From NCBI GenBank assembly GCA_027487555.1, contig JAIYDI010000029.1, forward strand, positions 218,621-282,620: DNA of 64,000 bases, in the 5' to 3' direction. The stretch's first letter is position 1. Each line of letters starts with the position of its first letter. The translations under genes and the position numbers were made by a program. The stretch comes from Hyphomicrobiales bacterium (GTDB lineage: Bacteria; Pseudomonadota; Alphaproteobacteria; Rhizobiales; Devosiaceae). Below the pieces are notes generated by a model. It saw only the letters and a list, made by a program, of their open reading frames with translations, did no database searches and was not told where the DNA came from. Positions 9,120 through 18,265 of this stretch are shown here, one piece after another.

Positions 9120-10276
9120 AGCCCGAACTCCTTGCGGATACTGTCGCTGTGCTCGCCGATCAGCGGCGCCGCACGGTTGGTGGAGGGGCGTACGCCATTG
9201 ATGCGGAGCGGCGCGCGCGTCGTGCGAATGGTGACATCGTCATCGCGCGTCACGGTCTGCAGCATGTCTAGCGCCTTGAAGCCTTCGCTCGCCACCAGTT
9301 CATCCCAGGTCAGCACTTTGGCGCACCATATGTCCGCCGGCTCGAGGATGGCGAGCCAATGCGCTGTGGATTTGCCTGATACATGGGCCGCGATTATGCG
9401 CTTGATGGTGTCGCGCTCGGAGAACCAGCTTTTCGGCTTGTCGCTATAGGCGCCGAGTTCGCTGAGGCCGAACAGATCGGCGAGCTTGCCGATCGGGGTC
9501 ATGGCGATGGCGAGCCAACCATCCGCCGTCTGGTAGACGCCATAGGGTGCCGAGAGATAGGCATGCGCGGAGCGGAATTCTGAGCGTCGCGGCAGGCGCT
9601 GGCCATCGTTGAGATATGCAGTCAGCGCCTCGAACTGGAAATCGACCAGCGCCTCGAGGAGGCTCGTTTCCACATGCGCGCCATGGCCGGAAATGCCGCG
9701 CCGCACGAGGCTCGCGAGTATGCCCTGGCACGCCGCCGCGCCCGCGAGCATATCGGCAACCGCGAGCCCGAAGGGCACCGGGCCCTGTCCGTCGTCGCCA
9801 TTGAGCCACATCAGCCCGGCGCGCGCCTGTGCCAGCAAGTCCTGTCCCGGCCGCTCGACCCACGGCCCTTCGAGGCCATAGCCGGTAATCGAGGCATAGA
9901 CGATGCGCGGGTTGAGCGCGCTCACCGCCTTGTAGTCGAGCCCGAGCCGCTCGATGACGCCGGGCCGGAAATTCTGCAGCACCACATCGGCCTTGGTCAG
10001 CAGTTTCCTCAGCGCGGCGAGGTCGCTCGGGTTCTTCAGGTCGAGCGCGAGACTTTCCTTGGACCGGTTGATCGCGTGGAAGTTGGTGGAATCGCCACCG
10101 ATCTCGGTATCCGTCAGGTATAGGCGTCGGCTCAAATCGCCGCCATCCGGCCGCTCGATCTTGATGACGCGCGCGCCCAGATCCTGCAATCGCAGCGACG
10201 CGTAGGGGCCGGACAGGAACTGGCAGAGATCGATGACGATGAGGCCGGAAAGCGGCAGTTCTGGTTCTTCGGACAT
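9116..10276 (-). CDS. CaiB/BaiF family CoA-transferase
   Basis: 386 residues, the usual family III CoA-transferase length. It begins with LSGLIVIDLCQFLSGPYASL and has RPDGGDLSRR and NRSKESLALDLKNP near the N-terminus, as in formyl-CoA and carnitine transferases. The catalytic Asp is expected in FGLAVADMLAGA. The enzyme moves CoA between carboxylic acids in the cytoplasm. It is coupled at both ends (ATGA with the solute-binding-like gene, TGATG with the MaoC-like gene). The operon pairing with MaoC proteins recalls mesaconyl-CoA transferase/hydratase pairs, but the substrate is not evident. Confidence 0.9.
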   Translation of the reverse strand: MSEEPELPLSGLIVIDLCQFLSGPYASLRLQDLGARVIKIERPDGGDLSRRLYLTDTEIGGDSTNFHAINRSKESLALDLKNPSDLAALRKLLTKADVVLQNFRPGVIERLGLDYKAVSALNPRIVYASITGYGLEGPWVERPGQDLLAQARAGLMWLNGDDGQGPVPFGLAVADMLAGAAACQGILASLVRRGISGHGAHVETSLLEALVDFQFEALTAYLNDGQRLPRRSEFRSAHAYLSAPYGVYQTADGWLAIAMTPIGKLADLFGLSELGAYSDKPKSWFSERDTIKRIIAAHVSGKSTAHWLAILEPADIWCAKVLTWDELVASEGFKALDMLQTVTRDDDVTIRTTRAPLRINGVRPSTNRAAPLIGEHSDSIRKEFGL

Positions 10277-10836
10277 CAGGCTTTCTCGGTCTTCCCCACC
10301 CAGTCGGCTGGGTTCCTGTATTTCACGGTCTGCAGGTGCTCGCAGTAGAGCACCAGTTCGCCTTCGCCCTTGAACACCTCGTAGCTCGCCCGGATCAGGC
10401 CGAGCCCGGCATATTTCGGCCGTTTCTCAAGGTTGGTGCGAATGGTGTAGATGGTGTCGCCGATGAACGTCGGCTTGATGAAGCGCAGCTTGTCGTAGCC
10501 ATAGCTGAAGGCGTTGATGCAGTTGGTGGCGACGAGCCCCAGCCCCGCCGAAAACACGAAGGCACCGGCGACGAGCCGCTTGCCGAACTGGCCTTCGCTG
10601 GTGGCGAATATGTCATCGGCCACATAGGGATGCATGTCGGTGACGAGCGCGTTGAATTGCATCGACTCGCCCTCGGATATCGTGCGTCGCAGCGAGCGGA
10701 TTTTGTGCCCCACCTCGAAATCCTCGTAGAACCAGTTCTCGGCATTCCACACCGGCAGGCGGGCATGGTCCTCGGGCATGGTCTTCGGATGAGTGGAATG
10801 CACGCCGACGGTGGGCGCGAAGGGCGTGTCGCTCAT
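10276..10836 (-). CDS. MaoC-like protein with catalytic His replaced
   Basis: 186-residue hotdog protein related to MaoC dehydratases, with about 30 extra N-terminal residues compared with the MaoC at 7561-8004. Where that protein has DFFPHHMD, this one reads DMHPYVAD: Asp67, Pro70 and Asp74 are kept but the catalytic His position is Val72. It may therefore be inactive alone and act as the structural half of a heteromeric hydratase. It overlaps the oxidoreductase gene by ATGA and CaiB by one base. Confidence 0.85.
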   Translation of the reverse strand: MSDTPFAPTVGVHSTHPKTMPEDHARLPVWNAENWFYEDFEVGHKIRSLRRTISEGESMQFNALVTDMHPYVADDIFATSEGQFGKRLVAGAFVFSAGLGLVATNCINAFSYGYDKLRFIKPTFIGDTIYTIRTNLEKRPKYAGLGLIRASYEVFKGEGELVLYCEHLQTVKYRNPADWVGKTEKA

Positions 10837-11912
10837 GGCGAGGTCCTTACCGGTGTCGCTGGACGTGCGGCGGACTCAAAGGCTGCCTCGGCCAGCGCCA
10901 TGGTGTGCCAAGCATCTTCGACAGACGTGATGAGCCTGTCGTCCTCGCCGGCAGCAAAGCGCTGCAGATTGCTCATTGTGCCAATGAAGGCATGCGGGAA
11001 CCACCTGCCCGTAAGCGGCACCTCTTTCCAATCGCCGCCCATGCGGGTGATCCAGAGTTCATCCGGCTCGCCTTCGGGATAGTTGAGCAGCAGCCCGAGC
11101 TTGACCATCGCCGCGCCCTCGGTGCCCTCGAAGCGGAAGCTCGCATCCTGAAATTTCCGGCCGAAATCATGGTTGTGGTTGATCGAGAAGGTGACGCGCT
11201 GGTCGGCCGCGTAGTCGAGGATCGCGGTGGTGCGGGTCTGCGCGAGGTCGGTCGAGGGGTGGCCGAGGGTGCGCGCGTGCACGCCCACCGGGTTGCCGAG
11301 CACGGCGCGGAGCGTATCGAGGTAGTGGATCGAGTGCACGGCGATTTCGACACGCGGCATGCCCTTAAGGAACGGGAACAGGTGCCAGGGTGTCACGAGG
11401 TTGAGATGCACCTCGACATCGACCAGCCGGCCGAGCCAGCCGCGCTCGAGCGCGTCAGCCACCGCCAGCATCATCGGCGAGAAGCGGAGCTGGAAGTTCA
11501 CCGCGGCCTTCAGGCTCTTCTGCCGCGCGAGGTGCAAAATCGCTGTTGCTTCGGCGAGGTCGCGGCCCATCGGCTTCTGAAGCAGCACCGCAGCGCCATC
11601 CGGCAGCCTGGGCAGCACATCGAGATGCGCGCCGGGCGGCAAAGCGAGGTCGTAGACCGCGCCCGGGACCGCAATTGCTTCTTCCAGTGTCGCAAAGGCC
11701 TGCGTGTCCCAGCGCCCTGCGACCAACTGCGCTCGGGCCGCATCGAGATCGTAGACGCCTGCAACCGGCAGACCTGCCAGCCTATAGGCCGGCAAATGGG
11801 CATCGTTGATGATGCCACCCGCCCCGATGATCACGATCGGGCGCGGCGCATGCGGCGCCGGCCAACTCTGGCGGAGCGCCATCACATCGATGGGGACGGG
11901 CTCAGTCGACAT
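10833..11912 (-). CDS. Gfo/Idh/MocA family oxidoreductase
   Basis: 359 residues. The N-terminal Rossmann motif is [15 protein letters not shown], and the usual catalytic EKP loop appears as QKPMG, a variant. The C-terminal alpha/beta domain has [19 protein letters not shown], with the His expected in the active site of this family. NAD(P)-dependent sugar or inositol dehydrogenation in the cytoplasm is the likely activity. I placed the start at the ATG at 11912, which overlaps the mutarotase-like gene by 11 bases; frame extension further upstream only shadows that gene. With a lactonase-type amidohydrolase beside it, oxidation of an aldose to its lactone is a reasonable inference. Confidence 0.87.
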   Translation of the reverse strand: MSTEPVPIDVMALRQSWPAPHAPRPIVIIGAGGIINDAHLPAYRLAGLPVAGVYDLDAARAQLVAGRWDTQAFATLEEAIAVPGAVYDLALPPGAHLDVLPRLPDGAAVLLQKPMGRDLAEATAILHLARQKSLKAAVNFQLRFSPMMLAVADALERGWLGRLVDVEVHLNLVTPWHLFPFLKGMPRVEIAVHSIHYLDTLRAVLGNPVGVHARTLGHPSTDLAQTRTTAILDYAADQRVTFSINHNHDFGRKFQDASFRFEGTEGAAMVKLGLLLNYPEGEPDELWITRMGGDWKEVPLTGRWFPHAFIGTMSNLQRFAAGEDDRLITSVEDAWHTMALAEAAFESAARPATPVRTSP

Positions 11913-12231
11913 GGAACACTTCGGGCAGGTCGGCCCACCACTCACCATCCTTGCGGGTCTCGAGCGGCGCCTGCATCGGCATGCACACAGCCCACCATTC
12001 CTGCGTCTTCGGGTCAGCCGCCATGGCCGCCATATCGGCGGCGTAGTCGGTGCCATGGTACTCGAAGTAGGCGAACAGCAGGTTTTCCGGCTGCTTGAGG
12101 AAAATCGAGTAGTTGCGGATATTGGAGTTGGCAATCTGCTTCAGCACCTCCGGCCAGACGGCCGCGTGGATGCGGGTATATTCGGCGATGGCGTCGGGAT
12201 GGAGCCCGATCACCGATCCGTAGCGCTTCAT
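11902..12231 (-). CDS. L-rhamnose mutarotase-like protein
   Basis: 109 residues, matching RhaM length. It has IRNYSIFLKQPENLLFAYFEY and a Trp-rich tail (EWWAVCMPMQ ... [13 protein letters not shown]) typical of this dimeric ferredoxin-fold family. RhaM interconverts sugar anomers, feeding the correct anomer to dehydrogenases. Its ATG overlaps the amidohydrolase stop (ATGA) and its 3' end overlaps the oxidoreductase start. Sugar specificity (rhamnose, fucose or another 6-deoxy sugar) cannot be read from the sequence. Confidence 0.9.
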   Translation of the reverse strand: MKRYGSVIGLHPDAIAEYTRIHAAVWPEVLKQIANSNIRNYSIFLKQPENLLFAYFEYHGTDYAADMAAMAADPKTQEWWAVCMPMQAPLETRKDGEWWADLPEVFHVD

Positions 12232-13073
12232 GATGGTTTCCCCTCCAGCTTGTAGATGCGTTCGGCGTTGCTGTGGAACAGCTTCGCTTGTTCGTCGGTA
12301 CTTGCGCCCGACACGATATCCCGGATTGCGACCACCCAGCGCGTCAGGTTGCCGGTTAGCGTCACCACCGGAAAATCCGAGCCCCATACGACGCGATCCC
12401 AGCCGAAGCTGTCGATGACGTGCTCGACAAAGGGGCGCAGGTCCGCAACTGTCCAGTCGGGCTTGGCATAGGCCGCTATGCCTGAGATCTTTGCGGCCAC
12501 ATTTGGCAGCTCCGCCAGCCGCTTGATGTCGGCGCGCCACGGGTCGAGTGCCTTGCCCGCGACATCCGGCACGCCGCAATGATCGAGTACGAACTGCGTA
12601 TCCGGGCACTTGGCGACAAGTTCGCGTCCGACCGGCAATTGCCGGGCCAGCACGCAGAGATCGAAGGGCAGGGCGGCCTTGCCCAGTAGTTGCATGTTCG
12701 CGACGAACGGCGCCGACTGGCTCAGTTCATCCGGCGAGGTGTGGAGGATGCGGCGGATACCCTTGAGGCCGTGGATGCTCCGTAGCCGCTCGAGATAGGC
12801 GGGGAAATCCGGGCTTTCCGGTCGCGCCGGGGCAATGGCGCCGACAATGCGCGGGTGCAGCCCAGCTACAAAGCGTGTCTCGGCCTCCATGTCAGGCTCG
12901 GCGACGTCCACTTCCATATGCAGCGCGGCTTCTATGCCGAGTGGGCCGGCTTCGGCGAAATAGTCCTCGGCTTTCCAGTCGCGGTCGAGCGGTGGGGCTG
13001 CCGCCAGCCAGGGGTAGGCGAAGCGGGATTTGTAGACGAGGTGCAGGTGGGTATCGACTATCCGCATCTTCAT
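12228..13073 (-). CDS. Amidohydrolase family protein (putative sugar lactonase)
   Basis: 281 residues, amidohydrolase-2 (COG3618-type). The metal-binding opening IVDTHLHL (HxH), a mid-protein VLDHCGVPD and the C-terminal VWGSDFPV with the metal/catalytic Asp are all present. L-fuconolactonases and related sugar lactonases belong to this family, which fits the neighbouring mutarotase-like, oxidoreductase and enolase-superfamily genes. Two starts are possible: ATG 13073 (AGGAG 3 bases away) and ATG 13067 (9 bases away). It begins 7 bases after the IclR stop, so it belongs to the regulator's operon. Confidence 0.85.
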   Translation of the reverse strand: MKMRIVDTHLHLVYKSRFAYPWLAAAPPLDRDWKAEDYFAEAGPLGIEAALHMEVDVAEPDMEAETRFVAGLHPRIVGAIAPARPESPDFPAYLERLRSIHGLKGIRRILHTSPDELSQSAPFVANMQLLGKAALPFDLCVLARQLPVGRELVAKCPDTQFVLDHCGVPDVAGKALDPWRADIKRLAELPNVAAKISGIAAYAKPDWTVADLRPFVEHVIDSFGWDRVVWGSDFPVVTLTGNLTRWVVAIRDIVSGASTDEQAKLFHSNAERIYKLEGKPS

Positions 13074-13080
13074 TTGCTCC

Positions 13081-13854
13081 TCACTTTGCCGCGACGCGAT
13101 GGCGTTCGGAGACTTCGCGGCTGGCGCTGCGCAACAGGCCCAGCGCCGTATCGCGGTCCGGCGCATCGACCGCGTCGAGCCGCTGGGTATAGGGGCAGGT
13201 CAGCGCCGCGATGACCGTGCCCAAGGGTCCGAAGATCGGTACCGACAGGTTGGTGACGCCGGCGATCTGCAGGCTCTGCATCGCCTCGCAGCCCTGTTCA
13301 CGCACCTGGACGAGGCGGGTTTCGAGATCCGGCGTCAGCACTTCGGCGGCGCGTGTTACCGGGTCTTCAAGCATCAGTTCCCGTTCCTCCGGTGTCGCGT
13401 GAGCGAGGAATACGTGGCCCGAACCGGTGTTCACGAGGCTGATGCGCGAGCCCACCCGAATCGAAACGTTCCAGTACCCGGGCCCGTCGACCTGGGCGAC
13501 GACGACGAGGATGTTACGATCATAGACGACCAGGTGCACGGCCTGCTGGGCGTCGCGGGCAAACGTCCGCAGCACCGGCATTGACTGGTTCACCAGACGC
13601 CCAACAGGGGGCGTCATGTGCGCCAGTTCGAACAGCTTCAAGGTTAATTCATAGCGGTCGCCGTCGCGGCGCACGTAGTTGCGCCGCACCAGGCGGTCGA
13701 GCATCCGGTAGATCTCATTAGGCGTCCGATCCAGCGATTTCGCGATCTCTGCCTGGCTCAGGCCCTCGGAACTCGACGCTAAAAGCTCAAGAATATCCAA
13801 GCCTTTATCCAGCGCGGGTGCTCGATACTTATCGAGTTCGTCGACCTGGCTCAC
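13081..13854 (-). CDS. IclR family transcriptional regulator
   Basis: 257 residues: an N-terminal winged helix (ALDKGLDILELLASSSEGLSQAEIAKSLDRTPNEIYRMLDRL) and a C-terminal IclR effector domain (VGSRISLVNTGSGHVFLA). I chose GTG 13854 because GGAGG lies 7 bases upstream; a TTG five codons earlier overlaps that site. It is the first gene of the minus-strand operon ending at 7561 and is divergent from the ABC importer genes starting at 13995. Regulation of both operons by a sugar-acid-type ligand is the natural inference. Confidence 0.9.
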   Translation of the reverse strand: MSQVDELDKYRAPALDKGLDILELLASSSEGLSQAEIAKSLDRTPNEIYRMLDRLVRRNYVRRDGDRYELTLKLFELAHMTPPVGRLVNQSMPVLRTFARDAQQAVHLVVYDRNILVVVAQVDGPGYWNVSIRVGSRISLVNTGSGHVFLAHATPEERELMLEDPVTRAAEVLTPDLETRLVQVREQGCEAMQSLQIAGVTNLSVPIFGPLGTVIAALTCPYTQRLDAVDAPDRDTALGLLRSASREVSERHRVAAK

Positions 13855-13927
13855 CCTCAGTCCTCCCAAAGCATGCTTACCAACCCGTTGACGTGGGCTG
13901 CGTCGTCTGCTTACCTACGAATAGACT

Positions 13928-13971
13928 TTTCACATATGGATGATCAAGGGGCGTTTCGCTCTGATGTGAAA
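13928..13971. promoter_or_regulatory. Candidate IclR operator (spaced inverted repeat)
   Basis: TTTCACAT (13928-13935) and its exact complement ATGTGAAA (13964-13971) lie 28 bases apart in the 140-base space between the divergent IclR and solute-binding protein genes. The 36-base centre spacing fits two half-sites or a paired operator. Assignment to IclR is inferred from position only. Confidence 0.4.
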
Positions 13972-13994
13972 GGGATCTGAGGGAGGAAACCTGA

Positions 13995-15323
13995 ATGACG
14001 AAAAACCTGTGGCGGGCGCTGCTTGCGTCCAGCGCCCTCGTTCTGCTCGGCGGTGCCGCGCTGGCCGAGGATTTCGACTATGGGAAGTTCGAGGGCTATA
14101 CGCTGAAGGTGAAGCTGATCGGCGGCACCCAGTACGAGAAGCTCTACACACGCCTTCCGGAGTGGGAAAAACTCACTGGCGCGAAGGTCGAGATCGTCTC
14201 GTCGAAGAATCACTTCGAGCTCGACCGCGAGATCAAGCAGGACATCGCGTCCGGCTCGATTGCCTGGTGCGTGGGGTCCAACCACACGAGCTTTGCACCT
14301 CAATATGGCGATCTCTACATCGATCTGAAGGAGTTCATTTCGCAGGGCGAGCTCGACAAATACGTCCCTGGTACGCTCGCCTCGGCCATGGTCGATGGCC
14401 GTCTCGTACAGCTGCCGCGCGTTACCGACGTGTCGAACCTCTACTACCGGAAGAGTCTCTATGAGGACCCGGCCAAGCAGGCCGCCTATAAGGAGAAGTT
14501 CGGCACCGATCTTGCGCCGCCGAAGACCTATGACGAGTGGAAGCAGCAGATCATCTTCTTTGCCGATCCTCCGAACCTCTATGGCACGGCTTTCGCGGGC
14601 AAGGACGAAGGGCTCTCGGGCCGCTTCATGGAACTGCTGCGCGCCAATGGCGGCGACGTGTTCGATGAAAGCTGGAAGCCGATCTTCAATTCCGAGGCCG
14701 GCGTCGCCGCCGTGCAGTGGTTCAAGGACATCTACGATGCCAAAGCCGTACCCGCAGGCACGGTGAATTACACCTGGGACGATATCGGGCAGGCCATGGC
14801 GGCCGGGCAGCTCGCGACTGACCTCGATTGGCCGGGCTTTGCCGGGTACTATTCCGATCCGGCATCCTCGAAGATCGCTGCTGAGCTTGGCTTCGCTACC
14901 GCTCCCGTCGGCTCGTCGGGCAAGCGCGGCGGCTGGTCCGGCTCGCACTCGTTCTCGGTCACTCAGGCTTGCGACAACAAGCCGGCTGCAGTGTCGCTCG
15001 CGGTGTTCCTCACCAATGATGAGAGCGCGATGATGGAAGCTCAGGCCGGCAATCTGCCGACCCGTTCCAAGACCTTCGACGAGGTGAAGACCTGGTTCGT
15101 TGACAACGGCAAGCCGCAGATGGCCGAGATGTTCAACGCTTGGCAGGGCTCTCTCGCAGAGGCGCGCACGCCACCGCTGATCGCGCAGTGGATCGAAGTG
15201 TCGAATGTCATCTGGCCTGCCGTGCAGGCCGCCATCGTCGGCGAGAAGACCGCGCAGGCCGCCCTCGACGACGCTGCCGCGCAAGCGACCATAATCATGC
15301 AGGATGCAGGCCTACTCAAGTAA
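13995..15323 (+). CDS. ABC transporter sugar-binding protein
   Basis: 442 residues. The signal peptide MTKNLWRALLASSALVLLGG followed by ALA-ED gives a likely cleavage after residue 24, so the mature protein is periplasmic. The body is a family 1 extracellular solute-binding protein (W-E near residue 56, VTDVSNLYYRKSLYEDP, SGSHSFSVTQACDNKPAA). A strong GGGAGGA Shine-Dalgarno precedes the ATG. It is followed by two permeases and an ATPase, a complete carbohydrate-uptake-1-type importer. Substrate unknown; the neighbouring dehydratase and lactonase genes suggest a sugar or acid sugar. Confidence 0.92.
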   Translation: MTKNLWRALLASSALVLLGGAALAEDFDYGKFEGYTLKVKLIGGTQYEKLYTRLPEWEKLTGAKVEIVSSKNHFELDREIKQDIASGSIAWCVGSNHTSFAPQYGDLYIDLKEFISQGELDKYVPGTLASAMVDGRLVQLPRVTDVSNLYYRKSLYEDPAKQAAYKEKFGTDLAPPKTYDEWKQQIIFFADPPNLYGTAFAGKDEGLSGRFMELLRANGGDVFDESWKPIFNSEAGVAAVQWFKDIYDAKAVPAGTVNYTWDDIGQAMAAGQLATDLDWPGFAGYYSDPASSKIAAELGFATAPVGSSGKRGGWSGSHSFSVTQACDNKPAAVSLAVFLTNDESAMMEAQAGNLPTRSKTFDEVKTWFVDNGKPQMAEMFNAWQGSLAEARTPPLIAQWIEVSNVIWPAVQAAIVGEKTAQAALDDAAAQATIIMQDAGLLK

Positions 15324-15418
15324 GCCTAGCCCCCTCATGCACGACGGCGGTCCGGCCATCCGGGCTGCCGCCGTGCCGAGTTTTCGGCCGCCTCTGGCCG
15401 CTCACCACCCGGATTGCG

Positions 15419-16321
15419 ATGAACTTCCTACGCTTGCCCCGCGCCACGCCCTACCTGCTGCTGCTTCCGGCGATCGTTGTGATCCTTGGTGTGGTGCTGG
15501 TGCCGCTCGTCGTTTCATTCTGGACGAGCTTTACGCCCTACAATCTCACGAAGCCCGCGACGCTGTTCCAGTTCGTGGGCTTAAGAAACTACGAGCGCCT
15601 GCTCGGCAATGCCGATTTCTGGTGGGCCTTCGGTCGCACGATCCTGTTTATCACCATCGCGCTCAACCTCGAGATGGTGCTCGGCCTCGGGCTTGCGCTC
15701 CTGATCAACAAGGTCACCTGGGGCCAGCGGACGCTCCGCACCATCATGATGTTTCCCATGATGTTCTCGCCCATCCTCGTGGGCTTCCAGTTCAAATACC
15801 TGTTCAACGACGCAGTGGGCCTGGTGAACAACGCGCTGTTTGATCTCGGCATCATCCAGCAGCCTATTCCCTGGCTTGTCGATGGGTCGCTCGCCCCGCT
15901 CACCATCATCCTTGCGGAAGTCTGGATGTCGACTTCGGTCTTCGCGATCCTGCTGCTCGCCGGCCTGATGGCGCTCCCCAAGGAGCCGATCGAGGCCGCG
16001 AAGGTCGATGGCTGCAACCCGTGGCAGGTGTTCCGCCACATCACGCTGCCTTTCCTCATGCCCTTCGTCTACATCGCCATGACCATTCGGTCGCTGGATG
16101 TGGCGCGCGCCTATGACATGGTCCGCATCATGACCAATGGCGGGCCCGCCGGACGCACAGAACTGCTTTGGACACTGATGACCCGCACCGGCTACAACAA
16201 CAGCCAAATGGGTATGGCCAACGCCATGGGCTACGTCTCGATCCTGACGTCCATCCTCTTCACCTACTATTTCTATCGCAAGCTGGTCTCGGCGCGCGCC
16301 TTCATGGGAGGCGCCCAGTGA
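15419..16321 (+). CDS. ABC sugar transporter permease (MalF-type)
   Basis: 300 residues with about six hydrophobic segments, starting with YLLLLPAIVVILGVVLVPLVV. The EAA loop that contacts the ATPase is EAAKVDGCNPWQVFRHITLPFLMP. ATG 15419 gives the normal N-terminus for the family, although no good ribosome site precedes it. Upstream codons would extend into the spacer behind the binding-protein gene. Its stop overlaps the GTG of the next permease by 4 bases. Confidence 0.88.
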   Translation: MNFLRLPRATPYLLLLPAIVVILGVVLVPLVVSFWTSFTPYNLTKPATLFQFVGLRNYERLLGNADFWWAFGRTILFITIALNLEMVLGLGLALLINKVTWGQRTLRTIMMFPMMFSPILVGFQFKYLFNDAVGLVNNALFDLGIIQQPIPWLVDGSLAPLTIILAEVWMSTSVFAILLLAGLMALPKEPIEAAKVDGCNPWQVFRHITLPFLMPFVYIAMTIRSLDVARAYDMVRIMTNGGPAGRTELLWTLMTRTGYNNSQMGMANAMGYVSILTSILFTYYFYRKLVSARAFMGGAQ

Positions 16322-17178
16322 GCGCCGGATCGATCGAACGGCCCTGGCAGCGCTGGGCCATCCGCATCGGCGTGTTCATCGCCATGCTTATCCTCGTCTT
16401 GCCCGGTGCCTGGGTGGTGCTCACCGCTTTCCGGCCAAATATCGAAGTGCTGGCGCGGCCTGCCGTCTGGATTCCGCAGAACCTGACGCTGCACAATTTC
16501 CTCGGCATATTCGGTCGGCTCGATACGCAGCAGGGCCTGCCGGTGGCCAACTACTTCATCAACTCCATGGTGATCTCGGTGACGTCTACCGTGGTTGCCA
16601 TCGCGGTGGGGATGATGGGCGGCTATGCCTTTGCGCGATACCGCTTCCGCGGCAAGGCCGCGCTGTTCCTCGGTTTCATGCTGAGCCGCACCGTCCCGGG
16701 TGTGGCCCTGAGCCTGCCGCTTTTCATTCTGTGGTCGCGGCTCGGGCTTATCGACACCAGCGTCGGTCTGATCATAGTCTATATGGCGGTGAACATTCCC
16801 TTCACCATCTGGCTGACAGACGGGTTCTTCCGGCAGATTCCGGTCGATCTTTCCGAGGCCGCGCAGATCGATGGCTGCACGCGATGGCAGGCATTCTGGA
16901 AGGTCGAGTTCCCGCTTGCTCGTTCTGGCCTCGCATCTGCGGCCATCTTCGCTTTCCTCACCTCGTGGAACGAGTACGCACTCGCCAGCCAGTTGACCCG
17001 CACCACGGCCAGCAAGACCATGCCGGTGGGGCTCATGGATTTCACCGCGCAGTTTACCGTGGACTGGACCGGCATGAGCGCCATGGCGGTGCTGATCATC
17101 GTGCCGGCGCTGGTGCTCACCTTCATCGTTCAGAAGCATCTGATCGCCGGGCTGACGTTCGGCGGAGTCAAGGGATAG
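16318..17178 (+). CDS. ABC sugar transporter permease (MalG-type)
   Basis: 286 residues with about six membrane helices and the EAA motif [23 protein letters not shown] chose GTG 16318 (overlap GTGA with the upstream permease, GGGAGG just before) since upstream codons in this frame only shadow the other permease. It forms the heterodimeric membrane channel with the preceding gene. Confidence 0.9.
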   Translation: MSAGSIERPWQRWAIRIGVFIAMLILVLPGAWVVLTAFRPNIEVLARPAVWIPQNLTLHNFLGIFGRLDTQQGLPVANYFINSMVISVTSTVVAIAVGMMGGYAFARYRFRGKAALFLGFMLSRTVPGVALSLPLFILWSRLGLIDTSVGLIIVYMAVNIPFTIWLTDGFFRQIPVDLSEAAQIDGCTRWQAFWKVEFPLARSGLASAAIFAFLTSWNEYALASQLTRTTASKTMPVGLMDFTAQFTVDWTGMSAMAVLIIVPALVLTFIVQKHLIAGLTFGGVKG

Positions 17179-17182
17179 TCAA

Positions 17183-18265
17183 GTGGCCGAAGTTCGCCTC
17201 GAAAAGGTCGTCAAGCGCTATGGCAAGCTCGAGATCGTCCATGGCATCGACCTCGCCGTCGCCCATAACGAGTTCGTCGTGCTGGTTGGGCCGTCTGGAT
17301 GTGGCAAGTCCACAACGCTTCGCATGATCGCCGGGCTCGAGGAGATCTCGGGCGGCACGATCCGCATCGGCGACCGGGTCGTGAATGAGCTGCCCCCGCG
17401 CTCGCGCAACATCTCCATGGTGTTCCAGTCCTACGCGCTCTATCCGCACATGAGTGTGCGCGAGAATCTCGGTTTCGGGCTCAAGATCGCAGGGCAGGGC
17501 GAGGACGAGATCAAGAAACGCGTCGATGAAGCCGCCGAGATCCTCGGCCTCGGCGAATTGCTCGACAGGCTGCCGCAGCACCTGTCGGGCGGTCAGCGCC
17601 AGCGCGTCGCAATGGGTCGCGCGATCGTTAGGCACCCAGATGTGTTCTTGTTCGACGAGCCGCTCTCCAATCTCGATGCCAAACTGCGCGGACAAATGCG
17701 CGTCGAAATCAAGAAGCTCCACCAGCGGGTGAAGACCACGGTCATCTATGTCACTCACGACCAGGTCGAGGCGATGACGCTCGCCGACCGCATCGTCATC
17801 ATGCGCGATGGTCATGTCGAGCAGGTCGGCACGCCGTCCGAGGTCTTCGAGCGCCCCGTCAATACTTTCGTCGCCGGGTTCATCGGCTCGCCGCCAATGA
17901 ACCTGATCGAGGCTGTGGTGACCACCGGCAAGGCGCGCCTCGCCGATGGCATTGAGGTTCCCCTGCCGCCCGATGCGCGTGTCAGCGAAGGGTTACCCAT
18001 CGTGCTTGGGTTCCGGCCAGAAAGCTTCGCGCCGCGCGGTCATTCTCTTCACGCAGACGCACGGGCGCTGAGCCTAAGCCGCACTGTTGTCATCGCCGAA
18101 CCGCTCGGTACCGAAACCATCCTGTTCACTACACTTGGCGGCAAGGACGTCCAGGGCAAGATGCTTGCGCCGCGACCAGTTTCTCCTGGCGAACAGCTGG
18201 AATTCACCCTCGATCTCGATAGGTTGCATGTTTTCGACCATGCCTCGGGAGTGACACTCAGATGA
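17183..18265 (+). CDS. ABC sugar transporter ATP-binding protein (MsmK/UgpC type)
   Basis: 360 residues. Walker [10 protein letters not shown] (36-44), signature LSGGQ (134-138), Walker B VFLFDEP (154-160) and an H-loop in [10 protein letters not shown] are intact. The C-terminal 120 residues form the OB-like regulatory domain of the MalK/UgpC group, seen around VLGFRPESF. It starts 4 bases after the permease stop and overlaps the enolase-superfamily gene by ATGA, tying transport to catabolism. Confidence 0.93.
   Translation: MAEVRLEKVVKRYGKLEIVHGIDLAVAHNEFVVLVGPSGCGKSTTLRMIAGLEEISGGTIRIGDRVVNELPPRSRNISMVFQSYALYPHMSVRENLGFGLKIAGQGEDEIKKRVDEAAEILGLGELLDRLPQHLSGGQRQRVAMGRAIVRHPDVFLFDEPLSNLDAKLRGQMRVEIKKLHQRVKTTVIYVTHDQVEAMTLADRIVIMRDGHVEQVGTPSEVFERPVNTFVAGFIGSPPMNLIEAVVTTGKARLADGIEVPLPPDARVSEGLPIVLGFRPESFAPRGHSLHADARALSLSRTVVIAEPLGTETILFTTLGGKDVQGKMLAPRPVSPGEQLEFTLDLDRLHVFDHASGVTLR

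Noticed and set aside
10833..12134. Longer N-terminus for the Gfo/Idh oxidoreductase
   Set aside because: Codons upstream of 11912 only read the mutarotase-like gene in another frame; the Rossmann motif starts normally from ATG 11912.
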